A stretch of 64,000 bases of DNA, taken from Antedon mediterranea. Its lineage: Eukaryota > Echinodermata > Crinoidea > Comatulida > Antedonidae. Numbering within the stretch: the stretch's first letter is position 1; the number at the start of each line of letters is the position of its first letter. The notes beneath the pieces were generated by a model. That model searched no databases. It worked only from the letters and a program-made list of their open reading frames with translations, and was not told the DNA's origin. The position numbers were made by a program, and so were the translations under genes. Where the stretch lies: assembly GCF_964355755.1 (NCBI RefSeq), contig NC_092671.1, forward strand, positions 8,753,001 through 8,817,000, in the 5' to 3' direction. Below are positions 14,001 to 26,000 of the stretch, one piece after another.

Positions 14001-17000
14001 GAAGAACAAAAGAGGTTGGTATTATTTATTAAAAATTCATTTTACGATTATTTATATTGAACTTGACATTAATGTGAAAAGTCATCTGTTACAAACACAC
14101 ACACACATTCAGAGAAACTATACAGTAGCTTTCCATATTTGGACATCTGGGACTAATTTAAAATGAAATATGTAAACAATTTCTGTTTTTGAAGGGTCAT
14201 AGTACTTTTATATAATGATATATATTTATCACACAAAAAGGCAAAATAATCATAGGTAAATCTTTATTATTTTTAAAATTTAATTGACATGTGGATTTAT
14301 GATTTAAAACAATGGAAGTATGAGGTGAAATATTCTCAAATAACATTCTTAGGGTAAGTTTCCAAATTTATTCTACATTCCTGATTTCAAAGTATATAAT
14401 GTAAAGCGAGTCTCAATTCATTCTGAATAAACACATTGTGTATCAGCATTATATGGTAGATTGACCAGGTTTGACCTTTCCACTCTTGACATATCTTACG
14501 AGCTATATATCCAATACCAAATTGGCGAGTAAATCATGTTTTACTTTAAATTAAATGTATACGCTCTTCCACAAGGTAAATTGTTAGTTATACATACAGA
14601 CTATATTAAAACAATGATTTTGAACACGTAGGGCATTTCTTTGAATTCTTTCCTATTGTCGTTTTGTGGTAATTTACAGCTTTTTATATGTTTAACAAAC
14701 GTACATAATCAATTGCGTCTGCATCATGCTAGACTACAACTTCCGGTAGTGACGTAATCAGCATATTTTTGGTAATAAAACTTTTTCACTAAGCTAGGGA
14801 ATCTTCTGATATCAATATTCATTAGACCGTACTTTAGTTAGCCAATCAAAATAAACGTATAAACAATTTTGCGGCGATGTTGTTGAAGTAAAATATACTG
14901 TGTTTTACAATAACCAATTTGGTTAGAGTAAAACACAATGATAAAGAATAGGAAACATTTAATAATATGATAAATGTCATTACATAGCAATTTATCACTG
15001 TGTTTTACTATAACCAATTTGGTTAGAGTAAAACACAATGATATAGAATAGGCAACATTTAATAATATGATAAATGACATTTACATAGCAATTTAGCACT
15101 GTGTTTTACTATAAACAATTTGGTTAAAGTAAAGCAGAATGATAAAGAATAGGAATTCAATAATATGATATATTACATTTACATAGCAATTTAGCACTGT
15201 GTTTTACTATAACCAATTTGGTTAGAGTAAAACACAATGATAAAGAATAGGAAACATTTAATAATATGATATATGACATTCACATAGCAATTTAGCACTG
15301 TGTTTTACTATAACCAATTTGGTTAGAGTAAAACACAATGATATAGAATAGGAAACATTTAATAATTTGATAAATGACATTTACATAGCAATTTAGCACT
15401 GTGTTTTACTATAACCAATTTGGTTAAAGTAAAACACAATGATAAAGAATAGGAAACATTTAATAACATGATAAATGACATTCACATAGAAATTTAGCAC
15501 TGTGTTTTACTATAACCAATTTGATTAGAGTAAAGCACAATGATAAAGAATATGAAACATTTAATAATATGATAAATGACATTTACATAGTAATTTATCA
15601 CTGTGTTTTACTATAACCAATTTGGTTAGAGTAAAACATTTTAACTATGATAAATGATATTTAGCACTGTGCTGGATACAGTAAAACACAAATAAAGAAT
15701 AGGAAACATATAATAATATGATACATTTACATACAAATTTAGTATTGTGTTTTACTATAGCCAATTTGGTTACAGTAAAACACAATGATAATGAAACATT
15801 TATTATATGATATTATTTACATAGCAAAATATTATATTAAACATATCTTATTATCTAAACGTTATGAAAAGAATAGGATACATATAATGTAATAATATAA
15901 TAAATACAAGTTACATAGTTTATCATCTTGTTTTACAGTAAAAGCAATTTGGTAACACAGTTAAACACAGTGATAAAGAATAGATACTGTTTTAGGTTAT
16001 ATAACCCTAACCCTAGTTTGAAGCGACATAATAAATTCATCGCGAAAAAGTACGTATCGTATTTAGAAACTTTTGAAATTTGTTAGATATGTTTAATAGG
16101 TTCTTACGTCTATAAAACAAACAACAAATATAAATTTCACAAAAAATTCGTGATTTTAATAATTTGCATTTCTAGAAATGTACACTTATGAAATACTATA
16201 CATTTTCCAACACATTTTTACTTCATTGATGATTCCCAGAAATCAAAATAAAACAAATTATGATATTTCTTTTACATTATAGATGTAAGAACCTATATTG
16301 AACATGTACCAAATTTCAAACGTTTTTTAAGACGATACGTATTTTTATCGATGAATTAAGTATGTGATCGCTTCAAACTAGGGTTAGGGTTAAATAACCT
16401 AACAGTTCATTCTTTAACACTGTGTTTAACTTTTAATCAAATTGGTTTTAGTACAACACAATGATAAACTATGTACATTTTATTTTTCATATTACATTAT
16501 AGGATACATATAATGTAATAATAATAAATACAAGTTACATAGTTTATCATCTTGTTTTACAGAACCAATTTGGTTACACAGTTAAACACAATGATAAAGA
16601 ATAGACACTGTTTTAGGTTATATAACTCTAACCCTAGTATAGTTTGAAGCGATCACATACTTAATTCATCGCGAAAAAATACGTATCGTATTCAGAAATA
16701 TTTGAAATTTGGTAAATATGTTCAATAGGTTCTTACGTCTATAAAACAAACAAAAAATCAAAGTTTCAAGACAAATTCGTGATTTTAATAATTTGCATTT
16801 CTAAACATTTACACTTATGAAAGACAATACATTTCCAACACATTTTTACTTCATTGATGATTCTCAGAAATCAAAATAAAACTATTAGGATATTTCTTTT
16901 GCATTATAGATGTAAGAACCTATATTGAACATATCTACCAAATATCAAACGTTTTTCAAGACGATACGTATTTTTAGCGATGAATATTAAATATGTGATC

Positions 17001-20000
17001 GCTTCAAACTAGGGTTAGGGTTAAATAAACTAAAACAGTTCTATTCTTTATCACTCACTGTGTTTAACTTTTAACCAAAATGGTTATAGTAAAACACAAT
17101 GATAAACTTATATGTCAATTTTATTTTTCATAACATAAAATGTTTGATATTCTTTATAATATTTAATATTATATTTTAGGCCTACTATTAATGACGTATA
17201 AATGCACACTACATCTGAAATAACTTTCTACTTCATTGGCGATTTTTACCAAAAAAAAGAACTAATTTTGTTATGTATATAGAGCAACCTATTATAACAT
17301 GTCTTGTATGATTTTTATCTCGTTTCAATGACATTTTATACTACAATTCAAATGAAAAAGCATCACAAAAAAATACGTCTGGTATTTAAAAAGTTTCTAA
17401 ACTCGGTACACAGAAAAAAGGAAATGTTGAAAATGTATGGTCTTTCATAAGTGTGAATTTTTTGAAATGCAAATAATGGAAATCATCGATTTGTCTTGAA
17501 ATTTATAATTTGTTTTGTCTTATTGAACATATCTATACAAAATGTCGAACGTTTCTGAATACGATACGTTTTTTATCTCGATGAATTTATAATGTCGCTT
17601 CAAACTAGAGGGTAGGGTAGTAACCTAACAAGTATCTATTCTTTATCACTATGTTTAACTGTGTAACCATATTGGTTCTAATAAAAAACAATGATAAACT
17701 ATGTAAATTGTATGTTTCATATATTACATTTTTGCCAAAAAAAATTATTGGGAATGTTAAATTTCTTTTTCATGACATATATCTACAAATTTCAGAAGCT
17801 TTTGAGTACGAGTATTTTACGCGATGTTTTTTTATCCTCATTTTAATATTTTGGTAATGTAATTCACATAAAGTTTTGTATCCAAAAATTGTTTATTCTT
17901 GGGTAGAAATGAGGAAATAAATAGTATTCCTGTATAATATAATAATCAATAATAAAGTATAAAAAAAGTGTTGTGTAAACGAACGTTTTTTACGCTTCGA
18001 ATTTTCTGTTACATTATGTTTGAATTGAAGCTACAGATATTGAATCATGGACCTATAAATTAGTAATTTATAGGTCCATGATTGAACATATCGTCACTCA
18101 CCACACATTTTTTGTTTTGTATTTTGAAAGTATTTATTCTAAAGAACAATTGATGCAAACATCAACTGCGTAACTTATTTCATTAATTAATTATATTAAT
18201 TATAATTTGGCGATTATTCGTCACACGAAGAGTCGAATATCGATTCGTCTCGTCATGGGCCGGAAGAAAACGTGCATTGCGCACACTGTTTACGCGCCTC
18301 AACAATAAACGGCGAATATGCGATTCGTCACTTATGGAACGCCGTTTTACACAAGTTTTTGGCGATGATAAAAATTGCGTCGATGATGAAATTGCGTCGA
18401 TGAAAATTGCATCGACGCAATGTAGATTGCGTCGATGCAATGTAGATTGCGTCGACGCAATTTACATTGCGTCGATGAAAATTGCATCGATTAAAATTGC
18501 GTCGATGAAAATTGCGTCGATGAAAACTGCATCGATGAAAATTGCGTCGATGAAAACTTCATCGATGAAAATTGATGTGATGAATTTAATTGATTATGAA
18601 AATTCCAAATGGTTTTAATTCAATCAATGATGAAATGACTACTAGTAAAGTAAATGATGATGTTAATAATGATGTTAATAATGTTATTATGTTGCTAAAA
18701 ATTGACGGTTTCTGAATATTTTGATATGATAAACATGTTTACCGCTTGCGCTAGCGCGCGTTATAGACAAGCGCACAGTGATCGCGCACTAAAACAAGGT
18801 TGAAATATATGCACTGATTAACATTTTAGTGATTTATTGTCAACACATTTTAGCAATGGATCCATTATTGTCCTTTCGGACACATTATATCTTCTAATTG
18901 CTTCCGTTAATCCACCAGTTCAGTACATAAAATCCAGAGGTCCAGCATCCATGACATCATATTCAAATCATACCGGCAGGGAGATCGCAATTTTCATCGA
19001 TGAAAACTGCATCGATGAAAATTATTTTTTTTTTCATCGATGCAGTTTTCATCGATGCAGTTTTCATCGACGCAATTTTCATCGACGCAATTTTCATCAC
19101 ATTAACGCAATTTTCATTACATCGACGCAATTTCATCGACGCAATGTTCATCACATCATTATATCAATACTATATTCATCGACGCAATTTTCATCACATC
19201 GACGCAATTTTCATTGCATCATCGACGCGATTTTATCATCGCCTAAACTGGCATTCCACACTAATTGCGTGTGATCTGATTGGTGTATTATAAATAAATT
19301 CATCGCGATGAATTTTTCAGTAGATGTAATGAGAAAGTTCAGTAGATGTAATGACAGTTAATTTAATTGTTCTGCTCTTTTTGTACAAATCTATACTACT
19401 TTATATTATGGATTTTGTAGTACTGTTAAAATTATTAAATCTCTGGAAGTGTGTTTTACGAGTATGTCCGCAAATTTATGCGTTTACGGTTTTAAAATGT
19501 GAGTTTTAAATAGCGAACATGATCTTGTGAGGTGCACTACGCACGCAGTATTCCAAAATGTCTTACTAATTGGGAGAAAATCATATTGTATCATATCATA
19601 TTATATCCATTCTTTAAATTCATATTCTTTATCCAAAACTAAATTGTTATAGTAAAACACAGTGCTAGCAATTTATCATATTATTAAATGTTTCATATTC
19701 TTTATCATTGTGTTTTACTCTAATCAAATTGGTATAGTAAAACACAGTGCTAAATTGCTATGTGAATGTCATTTATCATATTTTTAAATGTTTCCTATTC
19801 TTTATCATTGTGCTTTACCATAACCAAATTGGTTATAGTAAAACACAGTGCTAAATTGCTATGTAAATGTTATATATCATATTATTAAATTCCTATTCTT
19901 TATCATTGTGTTTTACTCTAACCAAATTGGTTATAGTAAAACACAGTGATAAATTGCTATGTAAATGTAATTTATCATATTATTAAATGTTTCCTATTCT

Positions 20001-23000
20001 TTATCATTGTGTTTTACTCTAACCAAATTGGTTATAGTAAAACACAGTGATAAATTGCTATGTAACTGTAATTTATCATGTTATTAAATGTTTCCTATTC
20101 TTTATCGTTGAGTTTTACTCTAATCAAATTGGTTATAGTAAAACACAGTGCTAAATTGCTATGTAAATGTTATATATCATATTATTAAATGTTTCCTATT
20201 CTTTATCATTGTGTTTTACTCTAATCTGATTGGTTATAGTAAAACACAGTGCTAAATTGCTATGTGAATGTCATTTATCATGTTATTAAATGTTTCCTAT
20301 TCTTTATCATTGTGCTTTACTCTAACCAAATTGGTTATAGTAAAACACCGTGCTAAATTGCTATGTAAATGTCATTTATCATGTTATTAAATGTTTCTTA
20401 TTCTTTATCATTGTGTTTTACTCTAACCAAATTGGTTAGAGTAAAACACAGTGATAAATTGCTATGTAAATGTAATTTATCATATTATTAAATGTTTCCT
20501 ATTCTTTATCATTGTGTTTTACTCTAACCAAATTGGTTATAGTAAAACACAGTGATAAATTGCTATGTAAATGTAATTTATCATGTTATTAAATGTTTCC
20601 TATTCTTTATCGTTGTGTTTTACTCTAATCAAATTGGTTATAGTAAAACACAGTGCTAAATTGCTATGTAAATGTTATATATCATATTATTAAATGTTTC
20701 CTATTCTTTATCATTGTGTTTTACTCTAATCTGATTGGTTATAGTAAAACACAGTGCTAAATTGCTATGTGAATGTCATTTATCATGTTATTAAATGTTT
20801 CCTATTCTTTATCATTGTGCTTTACTCTAACCAAATTGGTTATAGTAAAACACAGTGCTAAATTGCTAAATGTCATTTATCATGTTATTAAATGTTTCTT
20901 ATTCTTTATCATTGTGTTTTACTCTAACCAAATTGGTTATAGTAAAACACAGTGCTAAATTGCTATGTAAATGTAATTTATCATATTATTAAATGTTTCC
21001 TATTCTTTATCATTGTGTTTTACTCTAACCAAATTGGTTATAATTTATTTAATTTCATTTCAAAAGACATTTACCTAAATTGCTATTTAAATGTCATTTA
21101 TCAAATTATTAAATGTTTCCTATTATTTATCTGGTTATATAGTAAAACACTGTGCTAAATTGCTATTGTATTAAGGACGAGTTCCGAGAAGATGTATTCA
21201 AAGCTACAACCAATCAGAACAGTGTTAATCAATATAGTCCATGGCTACAGCCAATCAGAAACGTTCAAATCGCAATAACCCCTAGGCTAATAGAAATTAT
21301 TGGTCCGAGTAGCCTTTTCAACCAGACGTTGCGAGGTTTAAAAAGTAAAACATGATTTACTCGCCAGTTTGGTATAGTTTATATACCTGATCTTACCTAG
21401 TATTCAACCAGGTTCTTATTAGGGATTGACACAGGTCTTTTTGTAAGACAGTCAAGTGTTCTAGCAACTTGCCTACCACAACTACCACAGTATACTTACC
21501 AACTAAACTAGATGGAGACTGTTGGTTCTGAAGTGCGGTTTCTGTATCAACTAGGTCAGCAACATTTTGCTGGAATTGAAACTGATTGAAATTCAAGGCT
21601 TCCTAAAATAAAATTTAAAAAATAATGTAGGAAATTGTAGTGTAGCTTGGTGGTATGGGAGAGAGCTTTTTTTCAATTTGCTTACAATTTAAAACCTAAA
21701 CATTGACATTTCAGAGGTCGTTGTCTGGACCTAGAAACCACCAAAAACTGTGCCGAGGAATAAAGTGAGTGTCCCAGGTACCGTGCATGCACACAATCAA
21801 TTAACACAACCTAACTGGTTCCAAGGAGATTGGTTGTCTGAAATCAAATACTCTCTATGGTGCTTGCCTTCCAACCCTAAGGTCCGAGGTTCAATCCCGA
21901 CCAGGGTTCAATCTTGACCTAGTGCCTGGGTTGTAACACACAACTGGTAAAATACTCCACACTTAAAGCCTCAGACTTAGTTTATAAGCATAATAAAGTT
22001 TATCCATCCTAAAATTGGCATGTAAATTTGCTGGAGATGATTGTATGAAATACAGTTCAATTTTACTTTGAAACTGTTACACTTTAAAATTACAAAGTTT
22101 GTCAAAAAACAACTTTAGGTATTATTGGTCCTGGGAAGCCCTAGGGTGCTCAAACATAAACAAAAGTACACAATAATAGGTTACTTTATTTATAGTAACC
22201 CCACTGAACATAAAGATACTTTGAATTCAAAAGGCATCAATCAAATGGCTCCTACACCGCTGCCCACACAATGTTGCCACAAAAGAACTAGTATTATTAT
22301 TGGTTACAAGTTGGCATTCAATTGGGAGACCAAGTGTACAACTGACCTTTTAATGGAAGACACTTTATATTAGAATATCTTGCCACCTTAGTTCATTGAA
22401 AAGTGAAAAGTAAGAGTTAAGAATGTTTTAATTACCTACGTCATATCAAAGGCATTAAAACCCAAGGTTGGTTTGTATATTGTAAAATCTTATATTAGCA
22501 ACACAACACAATTCATGTCTATTTTAAACATTTATGAGAAAGAGCACAAAAAGATTGCGAGCACTATTTAAAATTACTTAGCATTAATTGCAAACAAATT
22601 GTTTTTTTAATTGACATTTAGGGTGTAAACACGACGAGCAAGAGTAATTACTTTAGGCTACTGATACAAATTGGTATTTCAATTCTTTTAATTAGGTATC
22701 CCTTGCTTATCCCACAGTATATAAAGAAAGTTATTCCAATTTAGTAGTTCCAATATTTATTTGGAGGCCTCTTGATCAGTGGCATATACTAGACAAGATT
22801 TATTAAAAATTTCTGGTGTCTTTTCAAACTGTATGTTTTAAAGAAAGGCAAATATACAAACTAGCCTCTAAATATTTGAACTTATATGCAGACACCACTC
22901 TCACCTTTTTAATGTTCATTTCTCTTCATTTCAGACTTCATCTCATATACATAGAATAAACAGTACATAATTAACAACAAGGCCATATACATGGCTGCAG

Positions 23001-26000
23001 TCGTGTGTGCAAATTGGAGTTAGTGTTTACGACCGACCACTGACCGACCAAAGTGACCTAAACATTAACAGGATACTGTATAGAAGAATAACAAAGTTTA
23101 CAGAATCTTTTCTCTGTAGAGTTAGGGGATGGTGAGTGGCGTAAAAGTGATTCTTATGTGGTTCTACCCACGGGTTTTCTACTCTGACATGTGAGAATAT
23201 TTATTCCCATATGTGTCAATCAATTTGTAGACTACCTTCCTATTTTTTTTGTTATTGTACTACTCCTACATATTAAATATTAAGATATCTGATAAAAATC
23301 ATGAGATATATTAAAGAAAGTTTGTTCAGAATTTCTGATTTTGGATTGCCTTTGTTGTCAACTCTGAGAATGAATACAATGTTAATAAACATTAGAACTA
23401 CTGTTTACATTTCATCAACTTTTTTTTTTACAATTCACAAAAGACAATCTCCAAGACACATTGAAATTGTGATACGCATTCGCAATGCACGTTTGCTTGG
23501 GAATTACTTATCGACCGTCTCATGATATCCATAATGCCTTAAATATGTTTTCTTTTCTGTTGTATGCTGATGACACAACCCTAATTTACACTGATAAAAA
23601 TATAGATTCCCTTTTTAAAATATCAACCGAATATCTACCCAAAATTTGAACATACTTTTCTGCAAACAAACTTTCTGTTAATCTAAAGAAGTGCTGTTGT
23701 ATGGTGTTAAAAAATTCACAAATACCACTAAATACTAGTACTTTCAAACTAAAAATTAAAGATCAATTAATACCTATTGTTGAGAAAACTAAATTTCTTG
23801 GTGTTTATCTGGACAGCAAGCTAAATTGGAAACATCAGATTACTCAAGTCGAAAACAAAATATCCAAAAGTTCTGGTATCATATATAGATTATCATCTTT
23901 CATCCCTCAAAACATACTCCGGATTCTTTACTGTTCACTAATCCTCCCTTACCTCACTTATTGTAATATTATTTGGGGTAATACATACCCGTCCTACTTA
24001 AACAAACTGTTATTGATACAAAAGAAAACCGTGAGATACATAGCAAATGCTCCTCCTTTATCCCATTCCAATCCTTTATTTTCTTCATTTGGTCTTTAAA
24101 ATTCAGGATATTAACCATCTTCAACAAAGTGTTTTCCTCTATTCATGGCTAAACTCGATCCTGCCATCACACTTTGATGATTTATTTAGTTTCAATTTTA
24201 ATTTTCATAACCACAAAACTCGGAGCGCAAATCAAATACGTATTCCTTTTTTTTAAACTACTTCTTTTAAACATAGCATTAAGTTCACTGGTCCTAAACT
24301 CTGGGATAACGTACCAGTTAATATAAAAAGTGCTTGGTCTAAGAAGAGTTTTTCTTTTAAATTGAAACGGCACCTCTTATCTAGTTATGTTTAATTATCC
24401 TTTCACTCATTGTAGTTTTGATATTTAGTCCTTTCGGTACCCTGAAACTAAAAGTCTTCATTACTGTTTTTGTCCTGTTTCCGGTTCCCGTGTTGTCCTG
24501 TTTTTTTTTCAGTTTCTATGGGCTACCTTATACCAGCTTTGCTTTTTAGGAATGTTGCCCCTCTTATTTTAATCATATTTACTGTTAATTTTTATTTTCT
24601 ATGAAAGACAAGAAGAGAAATAAATGTTACTTGTTGATTGAAAACTCGTTGATAAGTAACTGATATCGAAATCTTCACAGTCGCTGCGATTTCTTAGCCG
24701 ATAAACTTTTTATTATTCTTAATCACCGTGGAATCGACTACAGTATTACAACTTATCAAAGTGAAGGAAAGGGGAGTAATCTTATTAACGTAGTAATGTT
24801 TGATTCCTGGTTCGAATGGACTTTACACAAACATTATAATGTATAATGCTATACTTAATCAGTGTATTCAAACTGCGTTATTTATAGTTGAATTAACATT
24901 CAGAAAGCCATTTTGTATTAAAATAAACAGTACTATAAAAGCCAACAGCAATAAGGAAATGGAAAATGTGTACTAAGCATGGGTATATTACTGTACTTAA
25001 TGCTACAATGTAGAGGACAAAGAAACAGATTCTGAACCAATTACCAACATATAAATTATTACCTGCAAAAGTAAAATATCACAGAAAGTAAGTAGACAAT
25101 CTTACTGCTATCTAATAAGCATCTACTTTTAAATATTGATCCCTTTTAATCTAGACAGATGATCTTATCAAACTCATATAGCTTAATGGATTAATTATCA
25201 CTATTGATATCAGCATTACCATGGGAAATTAAACTTATGTAGCGATAGTTATTGTATTTTTATGTTAATTTCAGCAAACAAAAATGTTTTAAGTAGTCCA
25301 GTATTTGTTAATACCAATACCAGGATATATGAAAACAATAAACTGGAAAGAAGGAGACACAAAATATAATGGTGTTTTTCTGCTGTCTGATGCCAAATAA
25401 CCATTTATTTTAAAATAGATACTGTAGACAATGGACATTCATAAAGAAACCAGACTGCATTTCTGTTGAATGTTGTTCTCCTGCAGACAACGGATAACTC
25501 TATGGGAGGGTCACATTTATAAAAAATCATCATAACTAATTCACCCCTTTGTTTACATGACATCTCAATTCGCTGTATGCAAAGACAGGGCAGAAAGAAA
25601 GAGTGCTAATCTTCCAAAAGATGCACTGGGTGCAAAAGTGCACACAAGCCATGGATGTGTACACTGGACCTCCATTTTTAAGTTCTTATCTGAGAACAGG
25701 CATGTTACCACTAAGGACTCGAGGAGATCAAAGAGACTCTTGAACCTGTGCCTATTTTATGGCTATTGATTACAGTGCTCCGTCATACCGCTCGGCCAGT
25801 CATCATGAGAAATCTGGGTGTCACGAAACCTAAGACCACGAAAGCTAAGACCCCCTAAGACCTAAGATCACGAAAGCTAAGACCCAAGACCTAAGATTAC
25901 AAATATTTATCTTTCGCACCTGCCTTGTATTTTAACTCCCAACATTTATTCTGAATACCACACCTTAGAATTGGCACTTTCATGAAAAAGAATCACATAA

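Larger units (their letters stand above)
14517..21373. mobile_element. Compound giant fold-back element, about 6.9 kb
   Basis: The left border ACCAAATTGGCGAGTAAATC (near 14517) reappears inverted at the right (GATTTACTCGCCAGTTTGGT, near 21352), including the adjacent ATGTTTTACTTT. Inside lie two inverted arrays of ~101-bp monomers (left about 14880-15830, right about 19640-21160), ~410-bp palindromic modules (15990-16400, 16610-17015, a weak one at 17330-17630) and a nested fold-back with 15-bp repeats (18340-19260). No transposase frame is present. The structure lies wholly inside the intron between exons 21 and 22. It resembles fold-back elements such as Drosophila FB and sea urchin TU in general design; its family is not known to me. 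Confidence 0.75.

Noticed and set aside
18183-19293. Several overlapping open frames with IASMK or HRRNF repeats
   Set aside because: They are translations of the 15-bp repeats, whose unit is a multiple of three, so both strands stay open. No protein is implied.
14838-21160. CRISPR-like regular spacing of palindromic repeats
   Set aside because: The repeats are contiguous tandem units with no unique spacers, in a eukaryotic intron. It is a satellite-like fold-back arm.
20773-21355. Plus-strand frames such as MSFIMLLNVSYSLSL
   Set aside because: They are by-products of the ~101-bp tandem repeat; similar frames occur inverted in the left arm.
25557-25769. 70-residue plus-strand frame with ordinary-looking composition
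   Set aside because: No splice context, no family likeness and no neighbouring exon in phase; it lies in an intron of the minus-strand gene.
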